DNA of 64,000 bases from an uncultured Alphaproteobacteria bacterium (GCA_934277435.1 CAKQUE010000001.1:248001-312000), one strand, 5' to 3'. Counted from the first letter of the stretch, positions 34,190 through 44,166 are shown. Translations and numbers: made by a program. Notes: generated by a model from the letters alone, not told the origin.

Positions 34190-34197
34190 GTGACAAG

Positions 34198-35337
34198 ATG
34201 TATGAATTTGGATATGGCAGCAGACATTTGGGCTTAAAAGATAAATTTTGCCAGCTTAGTTTTAGCTATATTGTATTAATTGTAATTCTGGCTTGTGTCG
34301 GCACAATGACTTTATATTCAGCGGCTAATGGCAGTTGGGAGCCTTGGGCAATTAAGCATATATCTCGTTTTGGTGTGTCAATGCTGCTGATGATTGGTTT
34401 GGCGATGGTTGATATTCGCTATTATTATCGCGGAGCTTATTTGTTTTATTTTGCCACCCTGTTTTTGCTGGTGGTTGTAGAAATCACGGGGCATATCGGT
34501 ATGGGCGCTCAGCGCTGGATAAATTTGGGATTGTTTAAAATTCAGCCGTCGGAATTGATGAAAATTGGTATGGTTTTATTTTTGGCTCGCTATTTCAGTT
34601 TTACGACAATGCAGAATATTCGAACAATACGCGGTATTTTGATACCTGTTGTTTTGACAATTATTCCAGTGGGGCTGATTTGTCTGCAGCCGGATTTAGG
34701 CACTGCTTTGATGCTGCTGTTTACGGCAACGATAATGATATTTGTTGTGGGTGTGCAGTGGTGGAAATTTGCCTTGGTCGGAGTCGCTGGAGCCGCTTTA
34801 CTGCCAATAGCGTGGAATTTTTTGCATGAATATCAGCAAAACAGAGTGCTGACTTTTTTGAATCCTGAACGTGACCCGCTTGGTGCTGGATATCATATTA
34901 TTCAATCTAAAATTGCTTTTGGTTCCGGTGGAATTTTTGGTAAAGGATTTTTGCACGGCACACAGACGCATTTAAACTTTTTGCCGGAAAAACACACTGA
35001 TTTTATTTTTACGATGTTTTCGGAAGAGTTTGGTATGATAGGCAGTGTGATGTTGGTTTTACTGAATATTCTGGTTATTACTATGGGCTATATTTTTGCT
35101 TTTAGAATCCGCAACTATTTTGCCAAATTGGTGGTTATTGGTTTGAACACAAACTATTTTTTGTATGTGTTTATCAATATTGCCATGGTAATGGGAGTTT
35201 TGCCGGTTGTGGGAATCCCATTACCTCTGATTTCATATGGCGGAACGGTAATGTTTTCAATTATGTCGAGCTTTGGCATAATTCTTTGTATGAAAGTTAA
35301 TCAGGACAACAATATCAACTTTAATGAAGATGATTAA
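34198..35337 (+). CDS. rodA: Rod-shape glycosyltransferase RodA (SEDS)
   Basis: 379 residues with about ten membrane helices. QRWINLGLFKIQPSELMKI, LQPDLGTALM, LPEKHTDFIFTMFSEEFG and VGIPLPLISYGGT are SEDS motifs. It polymerises glycan strands. It starts 8 nt after mrdA. Confidence 0.96.
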   Translation: MYEFGYGSRHLGLKDKFCQLSFSYIVLIVILACVGTMTLYSAANGSWEPWAIKHISRFGVSMLLMIGLAMVDIRYYYRGAYLFYFATLFLLVVVEITGHIGMGAQRWINLGLFKIQPSELMKIGMVLFLARYFSFTTMQNIRTIRGILIPVVLTIIPVGLICLQPDLGTALMLLFTATIMIFVVGVQWWKFALVGVAGAALLPIAWNFLHEYQQNRVLTFLNPERDPLGAGYHIIQSKIAFGSGGIFGKGFLHGTQTHLNFLPEKHTDFIFTMFSEEFGMIGSVMLVLLNILVITMGYIFAFRIRNYFAKLVVIGLNTNYFLYVFINIAMVMGVLPVVGIPLPLISYGGTVMFSIMSSFGIILCMKVNQDNNINFNEDD

Positions 35338-36530
35338 GCACTTTCTCTAATATTTCGACGATGCAGAATAGATGGTAGTGTCTGCCCTATGCATTTATGT
35401 TCTCTTGTGCCAGTTTGGTCAATCATATTTTCTTTAGCCAACTTTATATCGCGAGAAATTACCAGCGCTTTTATATCTTCCGGTAACTGTTTAACAATTT
35501 CGGAGTTTGGATTAATGCGTTCACCGTTAGGATTACGATATGACACATCGTGGATGCAGCAGGCTATCATAAACATTTGGCGTAGTTCTGCCGACATTGG
35601 GTGATGCGAATCGGCGGTGTAATTGCTAAAATCAAGTCCGATTTTATTCTTTTCTGCCTGTTCGACAATGTTGTTTACAGCTTGCGCTAAATTAGCGCTG
35701 TTACCGGAATTATCCTTATCTATCAGGCGGCGCATTTGGATTTTGAGCGGAATGCTGGCGCGCAGATAGTCATCGCGTTCGCTAACAGGAATATCACGCA
35801 AAATTGTTTGTGATAAAGTATCCAATACGTCTTCTTTGAAATGAGCAAGTTTAGCTTGTATTGGTTTTGTCTTCAAATAAGCCAGCAAGTGTCCGCGGTG
35901 ATTGGAGGCTTCAATTTTGTTCATAAGGTCAACAATTTGTGGCAAAAAGGTGTCTCTGTCAATTTTGCCCTGATTGTATTTACCAAACAAGTGAATTAAC
36001 ATTTTTTCGTGTTGGCAGTTACCCCAATCTTTTTTGATGGTGTCGGCGTCGTCTTGACGAGATTGCAGCCAAGCTTTTCTTTCGGTTTCGTTCAAGACGC
36101 CGGCAATGGCTTTATCCTTTAGAGAATCACGGAACAAACGATGTGCAGACAAATCGTAAGAAGCTTGTTTGCTGTATCCGGCTGCCAAAGCAACAGCAAA
36201 TAATTCGGCGGCCATAACTTTTTCAGGCGTCGGAGGAGGCGGAAGCATATTTTCTTCTTCCGGTTTCGGCGGCTTGCGGCCGGCGGCGATATCACGCAGA
36301 ATTTGCTCTTTTCCGGTAGCGGCTAAATACATAATTTCTTGCGGAACTTTGCCGTCAAAAGTATCGCGGATTACAGATGGAATTTTCATCCAAATTTTAA
36401 AAGTATCGCTGTAATCACCATAGATACGGCGCAAGCTTTCGGGTTTTACATCATTGGAGCAAGCCAAAATATAGTCAGTTGGGTGATTGGCTCTGAGAAA
36501 GTATAAGAAATCATCATCAAATCCGTTCAT
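35334..36530 (-). CDS. Hypothetical protein (three-gene unknown operon, third)
   Basis: 398 residues, not recognised. It is predicted soluble and mostly helical, with a short proline-rich run (MLPPPPTPE) near residue 110. There is no signal peptide. AAGGAG lies before the start. It ends overlapping the rodA stop (convergent). The operon order is 39682 to 35334 on the minus strand. Confidence 0.7.
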   Translation of the reverse strand: MNGFDDDFLYFLRANHPTDYILACSNDVKPESLRRIYGDYSDTFKIWMKIPSVIRDTFDGKVPQEIMYLAATGKEQILRDIAAGRKPPKPEEENMLPPPPTPEKVMAAELFAVALAAGYSKQASYDLSAHRLFRDSLKDKAIAGVLNETERKAWLQSRQDDADTIKKDWGNCQHEKMLIHLFGKYNQGKIDRDTFLPQIVDLMNKIEASNHRGHLLAYLKTKPIQAKLAHFKEDVLDTLSQTILRDIPVSERDDYLRASIPLKIQMRRLIDKDNSGNSANLAQAVNNIVEQAEKNKIGLDFSNYTADSHHPMSAELRQMFMIACCIHDVSYRNPNGERINPNSEIVKQLPEDIKALVISRDIKLAKENMIDQTGTREHKCIGQTLPSILHRRNIRESA

Positions 36531-36554
36531 GGCTTTTCTCCTTATGGTTAAACG

Positions 36555-38420
36555 CTAATTTTCGGCGCCTTCGAATGTTTTCGCCATTATAGCCGCCATT
36601 GTTTTTTTAGAAATATGGGATTTATATTGCTCCAAATCTTTGCCGGTTTTTGCAGTTACCTCATTGCCTTTATGGTCGGTTACTTTTGCGCCTTTCGGAG
36701 CAATACCTAAACGAGCAGCTATAGCCAAATAGCGAGCATCTTGATTGTCTTGATGAGTTTTAATTTGTTTTGACGACATTTTTGCGCGCAAGTTTTCAAT
36801 TTGTTGCTGACGCAAAGCCTCGTTTGTATCTTTTTGTTCTTGGGTTTCTAGCTTTGTGTTTTCGCCACGGTTACTTTTCAATCCAGCTTTTACTAAATCA
36901 TCAGCTTCTTGCATAATAGCTACAGCTGCTTTTACATCTTCAGGCGAACCTTTTTCTCCGGCAACAATTTTCGGTTTGCCTTGTTCATCTTCTTGAATGG
37001 CAATTTTGCCGTCTTGTTTCATTTTGTTAAAGTTGTTGCGGATTTCAGTCAATTTTTTGATGTCTTCTTGAGCTTTGGCCGAAATTTGTTTTTCTTCTCC
37101 GTTTTTTTGTTCGGAATTTTCTTCTCCGTTTTTCTGTTGTTCATTATTTTGCTGTTGAGAAGTGGCCATATGTTCCTGAACCTGTTTAACTTGTTCTTCA
37201 GTCAAACCGCATTTAGCCAATGTTTCTGCGTCTAATTCCTTAGGCACCGCGCCTTGCATTGGGTTGCCGTTTAAAACACAGGCAGCATACATACGTGTTG
37301 CAACTTCTTTGGAAGCGTTTTCCGGAAATTCAACCGGTCGGCCTTCGTTGTCTTTTTCTTTTAGCATGGCGTCAAAAACTTTGAAACCGGCGTCTTCGGA
37401 AACAGTCACTTCAGTTTCAGAAGTATAGTGAATTTCTGCATTATTAAATTCTGCGGCAAAGCCTTGTTTTGATGTATCTTGTTTATAGTCGGTAATTTCA
37501 CCTTTATCGGCTAATCCTTGATAGTATTCGGCTTTTCTTTTTACCCAATCTGGTATTTCATCATTGGTTTTATCATCAGTATTTGGTTCACCGACATGGA
37601 CTTTGAGAGCCGCTTTCTTTTTATCTTCATCTTCATTTTCATCTTTATTTTCATCTTTATTTTCTTTTTCAGATTTTTCTGAAGATTCTTTTTTATTATT
37701 TTTATCTTCTTTATCTTCGGAATTTTCCGTATCTTCTCCCTCAAGTTTAAATGTATTTTCTTCACTCATGGTTTTTTCCTTTCTCTGATTTTTATTTTGT
37801 TTTTGCATTGAGTTAGTTTCAAATTCTTGATAGTCATCGCGTTTGCTGATGTTGCTAAGTTTTCTTTTAATATCTTTTCTAAATTTAGCAATTTCGTCTT
37901 CATTATGCGGGTTGCGGACAAATTCGCCGTAGTTGCTGAGTGTGCGCAATACATTGCGTTCGGCTTTTGATGGTTGGTATCTGCCGTCAACCATTTTACC
38001 GCTTTCCAATTTATCCAGATTTTCGTTGATTCTTTTCAGAATATCTTCAGCGCTGATATCTTCGCCACTGTCCAAACTTATTTCCGGCTTAAAACCGGCA
38101 GTATTATAGAGGTGGGCAGCTTGAACCTTTTTCCAAAGTTCTTCGCTGTTGCGGATTTGCTTTTCCGCCGCGTCCAAAGAGTCTTTTTCATAGTTGTACA
38201 ATTTTGCGCCAAAAGAGATTAACCCATTAGCACGGGCTGCGTCCCACTTGTTTGTTTCTCCAACTTCAGTCTGAAATGTTTTTTTAGAAAATTCAGCGAC
38301 AACTTTTTCAAACTCTTCTTTGCTAGTATAAAAGCGCCAGGGCAGGTGCAATTCTTTTAAAGCAGCGGCTTCAAACGGATTGGGAATATATTTTTTAGTT
38401 TTTTTAGAATATTCAGCCAT
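36555..38420 (-). CDS. Hypothetical acidic, low-complexity protein (operon, second)
   Basis: 621 residues, not recognised. An N-terminal part (about 1-205) is predicted folded and helical; a Lys/Glu/Asp/Asn-rich segment (about 220-290) looks disordered; the C-terminal part is Gln/Glu-rich and helical. At 37769 an in-frame ATG has a near-perfect ribosome binding site (AAAGGA, 7 nt before it), which would give a 404-residue shorter product. The gene could thus be a fusion of two older genes or have an internal start. Confidence 0.68.
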   Translation of the reverse strand: MAEYSKKTKKYIPNPFEAAALKELHLPWRFYTSKEEFEKVVAEFSKKTFQTEVGETNKWDAARANGLISFGAKLYNYEKDSLDAAEKQIRNSEELWKKVQAAHLYNTAGFKPEISLDSGEDISAEDILKRINENLDKLESGKMVDGRYQPSKAERNVLRTLSNYGEFVRNPHNEDEIAKFRKDIKRKLSNISKRDDYQEFETNSMQKQNKNQRKEKTMSEENTFKLEGEDTENSEDKEDKNNKKESSEKSEKENKDENKDENEDEDKKKAALKVHVGEPNTDDKTNDEIPDWVKRKAEYYQGLADKGEITDYKQDTSKQGFAAEFNNAEIHYTSETEVTVSEDAGFKVFDAMLKEKDNEGRPVEFPENASKEVATRMYAACVLNGNPMQGAVPKELDAETLAKCGLTEEQVKQVQEHMATSQQQNNEQQKNGEENSEQKNGEEKQISAKAQEDIKKLTEIRNNFNKMKQDGKIAIQEDEQGKPKIVAGEKGSPEDVKAAVAIMQEADDLVKAGLKSNRGENTKLETQEQKDTNEALRQQQIENLRAKMSSKQIKTHQDNQDARYLAIAARLGIAPKGAKVTDHKGNEVTAKTGKDLEQYKSHISKKTMAAIMAKTFEGAEN

Positions 38421-38488
38421 CTTTCTACTCCTAGATTAGCTTTATAATAGCATGTATTTTGTCTTTTGTCTAGAGTTTTGTGCATATT

Positions 38489-39682
38489 TTAAGCGTTTTC
38501 ACGTTTAAAATTGGGGTTAGGAATTCCTATATAGTCAATTAGTATTTTATCTATTTGTTCGCGGGCATTTTGATATTTTTGCAGTGCGTCGCGATAAAAA
38601 CGTCCGGTTTTGGTTTTTTGGTAATCTATTTGGCGGCAAGATTCTACAATGTTTCGAATTTTACCGATTTCTTCGTTGGGTGATACCGATGGTAACTGCG
38701 GATTTTGCGTTGCCGGACAGGTGTCTAGAAATTTAACTTCAAAAGCTTTGCGCACGCCTTCCAAATAACAAAGTTTTGTAAACTCATCAAACATTACTTG
38801 GGCGGCTTTTTTTATGGCGAGAATGTCGTCTAGATTAGGAGCGTGGCGCTGGTTGCAAAAGTCTTTGAACGCTGTTTTATATTGCCGCGGTGCGGTCAAA
38901 TATAATTTTGCCAAATCAAGCAGACTTTGATTGTTTGAAAAATTTTTCAGTTTGTCAATGAGTGTGAGCATATTGCTGCGGTAATGGTTAGTATAGCTTT
39001 TGCACCATTTATAATTTGCGCCTATAAAAGGATGTCGTAATTCAAATTCCGGCAAAACAGAGTTGCCGCTGGCAATGATATCTAGCGCATCAATAAGAGC
39101 TTGATGCAGACGCTTTTTATTGGCAAAAAAGAAGATGTCTTGCCAATGAAAAGAAAATATGGTTTTGTGAAAAGTGTCGGTAAAGTCTGTGATTTGGGCA
39201 ATTTCAACTGCGTCTAAATTTTCTTGCTCGCAGATTTTTATTTTTTTTAAGGCGTCACGATAGCCTTTTTCCATTTCGGCAATGGTTTCTTTGAAACGTG
39301 GCGGCATAAGTGCGGCGATAACTCGTTTTTTTTGCGCAGCTTGGCGGCTGACAGAGGTTAAATCTAGCCATAAACGCAAAGACTGAATGGTGTGATTGTC
39401 TTCTGGAATTATGATATTCTCTTCAAAATAATGACGGAATTTTTCGTATTCGCGGTTGAGCTCAGAAGAATGGCGAATATCGTACCATGAAGTGTTGATG
39501 TAGTCTTTTATTTCTGATGAAGAAATAAGGCAAGGCGCAAAATGACATTCACTTTTGTCACCCATGATAAAGCTGCCGCTGGAATCGCGACAAAAAACAA
39601 AATCAATGTTGTTGTAGTCGGTCATCAACGGTTTTTGAAATGATTGCTCTAGCGCTTTTTGTAAAAAAGTCTGTCCATTCAT
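38489..39682 (-). CDS. Hypothetical protein (operon, first)
   Basis: 397 residues, not recognised. Soluble, rich in Lys, Gln, Phe and Tyr, with no signal peptide. It is the promoter-proximal gene of the unknown operon: gaps of 68 and 24 nt separate the three genes. It is divergent from leuS. Confidence 0.68.
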   Translation of the reverse strand: MNGQTFLQKALEQSFQKPLMTDYNNIDFVFCRDSSGSFIMGDKSECHFAPCLISSSEIKDYINTSWYDIRHSSELNREYEKFRHYFEENIIIPEDNHTIQSLRLWLDLTSVSRQAAQKKRVIAALMPPRFKETIAEMEKGYRDALKKIKICEQENLDAVEIAQITDFTDTFHKTIFSFHWQDIFFFANKKRLHQALIDALDIIASGNSVLPEFELRHPFIGANYKWCKSYTNHYRSNMLTLIDKLKNFSNNQSLLDLAKLYLTAPRQYKTAFKDFCNQRHAPNLDDILAIKKAAQVMFDEFTKLCYLEGVRKAFEVKFLDTCPATQNPQLPSVSPNEEIGKIRNIVESCRQIDYQKTKTGRFYRDALQKYQNAREQIDKILIDYIGIPNPNFKRENA

Positions 39683-39844
39683 GGGCGTGTTCCTCTGTTT
39701 TTGCTAAAGATTAGCAATCAAGCGTTATGATTTGGTTAATTTAGCGTGCGGCGTTGCGTATAAACTGAAAAAAACTTTGAAATTTGGGAAACAGTGTGAT
39801 AATTTGAACACAGTTTAAAGTTTTTATTACGGAGAAAATTAACA

Positions 39845-42325
39845 ATGTCGGGTAACGCCATATATAATGGAAAAGAAACCTTTGCCGAATGGCAAAAAGA
39901 ATGGCAGCTGGAAGATAGATATAATTTCCGCTCCATTGAGGCTAAATGGCAAAAAATTTGGAATGATGAAAAAGCTTATAAAGTAGAAATAGACCATTCA
40001 AAACCAAAATTTTATGCTTTGGTCGAGTTTCCGTATCCGTCAGGTGCTGGCTTGCATGTGGGACACCCGCGTTCTTATACGGCGCTTGATGTCGTTTCTC
40101 GCAAAAAGAGAATGCAGGGCTTTAATGTTTTGTATCCAATGGGTTTTGACGCATTTGGTCTGCCGGCCGAAAATTATGCCATCAAAACCGGTGTGCATCC
40201 GGCAATTTCAACAAAACAAAATATAGAAAACTTTACCCGCCAACTAAAATCAATCGGTTTTAGTTTTGACTGGGATAGAAGTTTTGCTACTTGCGATCCG
40301 GAATATTATAAATGGACGCAATGGATGTTTATTCAATTGTGGAAACACGGTTTGGCTTATAAATCTAAAATGGCTATTAACTGGTGTCCGTCTTGCAAAG
40401 TGGGTTTGGCTAACGAAGAAGTTGTCAACGGCTGCTGTGAACGTTGCGGCGCGCCGGTGGTTCGTCGTGATAAAGAGCAATGGATGGTCGCTATTACCAA
40501 ATATGCCGACAGACTTATTGACGATTTGAAAGAAGTTGATTTTATTGACCGTGTGCGTTCTACACAAATTAACTGGATTGGACGTTCTGAAGGCGCAGAG
40601 CTTAGTTTTGAACTGACCGATAATAATGGTAATTCTTTAGGCAAAAATATGGTGGTTTATACCACGCGTCCAGATACAACTTTTGGCGTGACCTATACGG
40701 TTATGGCGCCAGAGCATGAATTTGTAAAAGAACTGATGAATCGTTTTGAAAATGCTGCCGAGGTACAGAACTATATTGATGAAGCGGCTAAAAAGTCTGA
40801 ATTGCAGCGCACAGCCGACACCACCAAAACCGGTGTGGAGTTAAAAGGAATTAAAGCTAAAAATCCGTTTACCCAAAAGTTGATTCCGGTGTTTATTTCC
40901 GACTATGTTTTGACCGGTTACGGTACCGGAGCTATTATGGCGGTTCCGGCGCATGATCAGCGTGACTATGATTTTGCCAAAGTCTTTAATTTGCCGATTA
41001 TTCAAGTTTTGGATGGTGGAGATATTAGCGAAAAAGCTTGGGAAGAAGACGGTAAACATATCAATTCTGGTTTTTTGGATGGTATGGATAAAAAAGAAGC
41101 TATGGCTGCAGCGATTAAATACGCTGAAGAAAAAGGTTTTGGTAAATCTAAGGTTAATTTCAAGCTGCGCGATTGGGTGTTCTCTCGTCAGCGCTATTGG
41201 GGTGAGCCTATTCCAATGGTTTATTGCGAACATTGCGGATGGCAGCCGATTCCAGAAGACCAATTGCCGCTGAAATTGCCTGATGTGCCGGATTATCGTC
41301 CGAATGATAACGGCGATTCTCCGTTGGCTAATGCGACCGAATGGGTAAAAACTACTTGTCCGTGCTGCGGTGGCCCGGCTCGCCGTGAAACCGATGTAAT
41401 GCCGAACTGGGCAGGCTCTTCTTGGTATTTTTTGCGTTATTGCGACCCACACAACGACAAAGAGTTTGCCTCTAAAGAAGCTTTGGATTATTGGATGAAT
41501 GTTGATTGGTACAACGGTGGTATGGAACATACCACGCTGCACTTGCTCTATTCTCGTTTTTGGCATAAATTTTTGTATGACTGCGGTTATGTACCGATGC
41601 CTGAACCATATCATAAACGTACTTCACATGGTATGATTTTGGCGGCCAACGGCGAAAAGATGTCTAAATCGCGCGGTAATGTTGTAAATCCTGATGATAT
41701 TGTTTCCACTTATGGAGCTGATACATTCCGTTTGTATGAAATGTTTATCGGGCCGTTTGACCAAGTGGCAATGTGGTCGGAAGAAAGTTTAAACGGCGTT
41801 TATCGCTTTGTTAGCAAGGTTTATGCTTTGTTTAAGAAAGTGACAAAAGACGCTAAGCCGACGGCGGACGATTTGCGGGCTATGCATAAGTGTATTTTGG
41901 AAGTGACTGAGCGAATTGACACCATGAAATTTAATACCGCTGTTTCTTCGCTGATGATTTATGTTAATTACTTATCCGATATGGTGCAGATTCCGGTGGA
42001 AATGTATGAAACTCTGATTAAACTTCTAAGTCCGTTTACTCCGCATTTGTCCGAAGAAATGTGGGCTCGTTTGGGACATGATACTTTGGTTATTACCGAA
42101 ATTTGGCCTACCGGCGACGCTAAGTTGGCAGAAGACAACACGGTGACAATGGGCGTGCAGATGAATGGTAAAATGCGCGGTACTATCTCGGTTGCCAAAG
42201 ACGCGGCCCGCGAAGATGTAGAAAAAGCTGCGTTGGCTTTGGAAAATGTTGCTCGTCAAATAGATGGGCAGGCAGTTAAAAAGATTATTGTTGTACCAAA
42301 TAGGATTGTGAACATTGTTGTATAA
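39845..42325 (+). CDS. leuS: Leucyl-tRNA synthetase
   Basis: 826 residues. HVGHPRSYT replaces the HIGH motif near residue 63-66; KMSKSRGN is near 604. The editing domain with TTRPDTTFG lies in the middle. It charges tRNA-Leu. Its end overlaps the lptE start (TTG at 42315). Confidence 0.97.
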   Translation: MSGNAIYNGKETFAEWQKEWQLEDRYNFRSIEAKWQKIWNDEKAYKVEIDHSKPKFYALVEFPYPSGAGLHVGHPRSYTALDVVSRKKRMQGFNVLYPMGFDAFGLPAENYAIKTGVHPAISTKQNIENFTRQLKSIGFSFDWDRSFATCDPEYYKWTQWMFIQLWKHGLAYKSKMAINWCPSCKVGLANEEVVNGCCERCGAPVVRRDKEQWMVAITKYADRLIDDLKEVDFIDRVRSTQINWIGRSEGAELSFELTDNNGNSLGKNMVVYTTRPDTTFGVTYTVMAPEHEFVKELMNRFENAAEVQNYIDEAAKKSELQRTADTTKTGVELKGIKAKNPFTQKLIPVFISDYVLTGYGTGAIMAVPAHDQRDYDFAKVFNLPIIQVLDGGDISEKAWEEDGKHINSGFLDGMDKKEAMAAAIKYAEEKGFGKSKVNFKLRDWVFSRQRYWGEPIPMVYCEHCGWQPIPEDQLPLKLPDVPDYRPNDNGDSPLANATEWVKTTCPCCGGPARRETDVMPNWAGSSWYFLRYCDPHNDKEFASKEALDYWMNVDWYNGGMEHTTLHLLYSRFWHKFLYDCGYVPMPEPYHKRTSHGMILAANGEKMSKSRGNVVNPDDIVSTYGADTFRLYEMFIGPFDQVAMWSEESLNGVYRFVSKVYALFKKVTKDAKPTADDLRAMHKCILEVTERIDTMKFNTAVSSLMIYVNYLSDMVQIPVEMYETLIKLLSPFTPHLSEEMWARLGHDTLVITEIWPTGDAKLAEDNTVTMGVQMNGKMRGTISVAKDAAREDVEKAALALENVARQIDGQAVKKIIVVPNRIVNIVV

Positions 42326-42881
42326 AACAAAAATAGCTATGATGCTGGCGGCAGTTTGCGGACTTGCCGCCTGCGGGTTTGAACCTCTGTATGTGGAAAA
42401 AACAGCTGGTAATGATTTGTGGTATTATAATAATAAATTTGATACCGACATTGTGCGTGAAATGGCGCAGATAAAAGTTGAAACGGTGAGTGACCGCATT
42501 GGGCAGATGATAAAAAATGAGTTGATGGATACATTTAACCCATATGGAACGCCTAAATGCGCTAAATATTTTTTAAAACTTCAACCGGTTTCAGTGCATA
42601 CTGTGCAACAGGCTTTACGTGACGATATTACTGCTACTCGCGAAAAAGTAAAATACACGGTTATATATTCTTTGTGGGATAAAGAAAACGGTCAACTGGT
42701 GAGCGGCAAAAGCTGGGTTTATTTGAGCTATGACTTGCTGGATAATCCGTATTCTACAACTATGGATAAAAAGAAAGTGGAAAAAGACGGGGCAAAGATT
42801 ATTGCTAACGATATTTCTTTGCGCATTGGTGCCTATTTCCATTCGGTTAAAACAAAACGCGGTAATCCTGATGAATTTTAA
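42315..42881 (+). CDS. lptE: LPS-assembly lipoprotein LptE
   Basis: 188 residues. A TTG start at 42315 overlaps the leuS end; it gives a basic N-region and the lipobox LAAC near residue 20 (CGFEPLY follows). An ATG at 42339 would leave a signal peptide without positive charges. The alphaproteobacterial LptE pattern is CGFEPLY with an ISDR-like (VSDRIGQMIKNEL) segment. It plugs LptD in the outer membrane. Confidence 0.85.
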   Translation: MLYKTKIAMMLAAVCGLAACGFEPLYVEKTAGNDLWYYNNKFDTDIVREMAQIKVETVSDRIGQMIKNELMDTFNPYGTPKCAKYFLKLQPVSVHTVQQALRDDITATREKVKYTVIYSLWDKENGQLVSGKSWVYLSYDLLDNPYSTTMDKKKVEKDGAKIIANDISLRIGAYFHSVKTKRGNPDEF

Positions 42882-43896
42882 GCAAGCACAGCTCGAGAGT
42901 TTTTGTAAAAATCCGAATCCTGACGTTAAGTGCGTTATTCTTTTTGGCAGCAATGAGGGAACAATATCTTTGCTGCAAAAAAAATGCGCCGAAGCCGTGT
43001 GCGGTGATGTGCGGGATGCCTTTCGCTATGCTTTACTGGAAATGAGTGAAATTTCTAAAGAGGGACAAGAAATCTATGCTGAATATTATGCACAGTCGCT
43101 AATGGGCGGTCGGCGCGCGATTGTGATTAAAAACGCCGATAATAATTTGGCCGCGGTTTTGAAAAATCTGATACCTGAAACAAAGTCTGATAATTTACTG
43201 GTTGTTTGTTCGTCTTCGCTTAATACAAAATCATCTTTGATAACTTGGGCTAAAGATAGAGCTGATGTGATTATTGTCGGATGTTATGACGACAGAGAAG
43301 AAAATATAGCTGAATCTACAGCAGCTTTGCTGCGGGAGCAAGGTTTGTTATGCGATGCGGCAACTTTACAGGTTTTGTGTACGCGCTTATCTCCGGATAG
43401 AAAAGTCAATCAAAGTGAAATAGAAAAATTGGCCATGTATTTAGGTGAGCGTAAAAATGTGACAATTGCCGATGTCAAAGCAGCTGTCAGTGATGTTGCC
43501 GGCGCCAATTATGATGATTTTTGCTATTATGTAGCCGGCGGTGAGGTGGCAAAGTCTGAAGCCGTGTTTGAGCGTTTATTAAAAGAAGGCGAAGAGCCGT
43601 CGACAATTATTCGGCAACTGACTTATCATTTTAACAAGCTTTTAAGTTGCGCCGCATTGCTAGAGAGCGGAAATTCAGCAGATGAGGCTATAAAATCATT
43701 ACGTCCGCAGTTGATGTTTTATCGTAAAGATGCTTTTAAAAACCAGCTTAGAATTTGGCAACGAGAGCGTTTGCTAGGTGCTATATCTATGCTTTATGAT
43801 TGTGAACGTGATTGCAAAACTACCAATTTGCCGGCGGAGCAGATTGCATCGTATTGTGTTATGCGTATTTCCGGTGCCGCCAGAAAACTTAGATAA
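42871..43896 (+). CDS. holA: DNA polymerase III subunit delta
   Basis: 341 residues from the ATG at 42871, which overlaps the lptE stop. It has FGSNEG near the N-terminus and the helical C-terminal part with STIIRQLTYHFNKLL and LPAEQIASY. It loads the beta clamp. The preceding longer frame lies inside lptE. The lptE-holA order is usual in alphaproteobacteria. Confidence 0.88.
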   Translation: MNFKQAQLESFCKNPNPDVKCVILFGSNEGTISLLQKKCAEAVCGDVRDAFRYALLEMSEISKEGQEIYAEYYAQSLMGGRRAIVIKNADNNLAAVLKNLIPETKSDNLLVVCSSSLNTKSSLITWAKDRADVIIVGCYDDREENIAESTAALLREQGLLCDAATLQVLCTRLSPDRKVNQSEIEKLAMYLGERKNVTIADVKAAVSDVAGANYDDFCYYVAGGEVAKSEAVFERLLKEGEEPSTIIRQLTYHFNKLLSCAALLESGNSADEAIKSLRPQLMFYRKDAFKNQLRIWQRERLLGAISMLYDCERDCKTTNLPAEQIASYCVMRISGAARKLR

Positions 43897-43988
43897 TGGC
43901 TTTCTACTAGGAATTTTTGCGCTCGTGTACCTTTATGTACACGTCGCTTAAAAATCCCGTCGCATTAAGCTTATTCTCTAAGTTTTCT
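43882..43988 (+). repeat. Long palindrome spanning the end of holA
   Basis: AGAAAACTTAGA (43882-43893, inside the last codons of holA) is perfectly complementary to TCTAAGTTTTCT (43977-43988). Inside lie GGAATTTTTGCGC and its partner GCTTAAAAATCCC, with CGTGTAC-CTTTAT-GTACACG (43924-43943) at the apex. The outer stem sequence differs from the one after adk, but each fits its own upstream gene end. Confidence 0.6.
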
Positions 43989-44100
43989 TTTTTTATGTAT
44001 AATGGCTTTCTACTAGGAATTTTTGCGCTTGTGTACCTTTATGTACACGTCGCTTAAAAATCCCGTCGCATTAAGCTCATTCACTGAGCTTTCTATGTTT
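43893..44100 (+). repeat. Tandem palindromic repeat, two copies, 106-bp period
   Basis: ATAATGGCTTTCTACTAGG starts both copies (43893 and 43999). Each has GCGCTCGTGTAC (or GCGCTTGTGTAC), CTTTAT and GTACACGTCGCTTAAAAATCCCGTCGCATTAAGCT. The core is shared with 24497-24853. Confidence 0.85.
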
Positions 44101-44128
44101 GTAATCTAAACGCGTAATTTATTTTCTT
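44098..44128 (+). repeat. 31-bp direct repeat, copy 1
   Basis: TTTGTAATCTAAACGCGTAA followed by TTTATTTTCTT. It recurs at 45470-45500 with one mismatch (CGCG/CGTG). The two copies flank the small peptide gene and the third pilin-like gene. Confidence 0.8.
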
Positions 44129-44131
44129 TTC

Positions 44132-44160
44132 TTGATTTTTAAAAACAATATTGCTATAAA
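44132..44160 (+). promoter_or_regulatory. Promoter of the small hydrophobic peptide RNA
   Basis: TTGATT (44132-44137), 17 nt, TATAAA (44155-44160). The predicted start near 44167 lies at the beginning of a 5' hairpin. Confidence 0.65.
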
Positions 44161-44166
44161 ATTTAA

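Noticed and set aside
37564..37788. 74-residue hydrophobic ORF on the plus strand
   Set aside because: It is the reverse of the Lys/Glu-rich coding run of the minus-strand gene and has no ribosome binding site.
40841..41614. 257-residue ORF antisense to leuS
   Set aside because: It is a long shadow frame caused by codon bias of leuS; no motif and no start signal.
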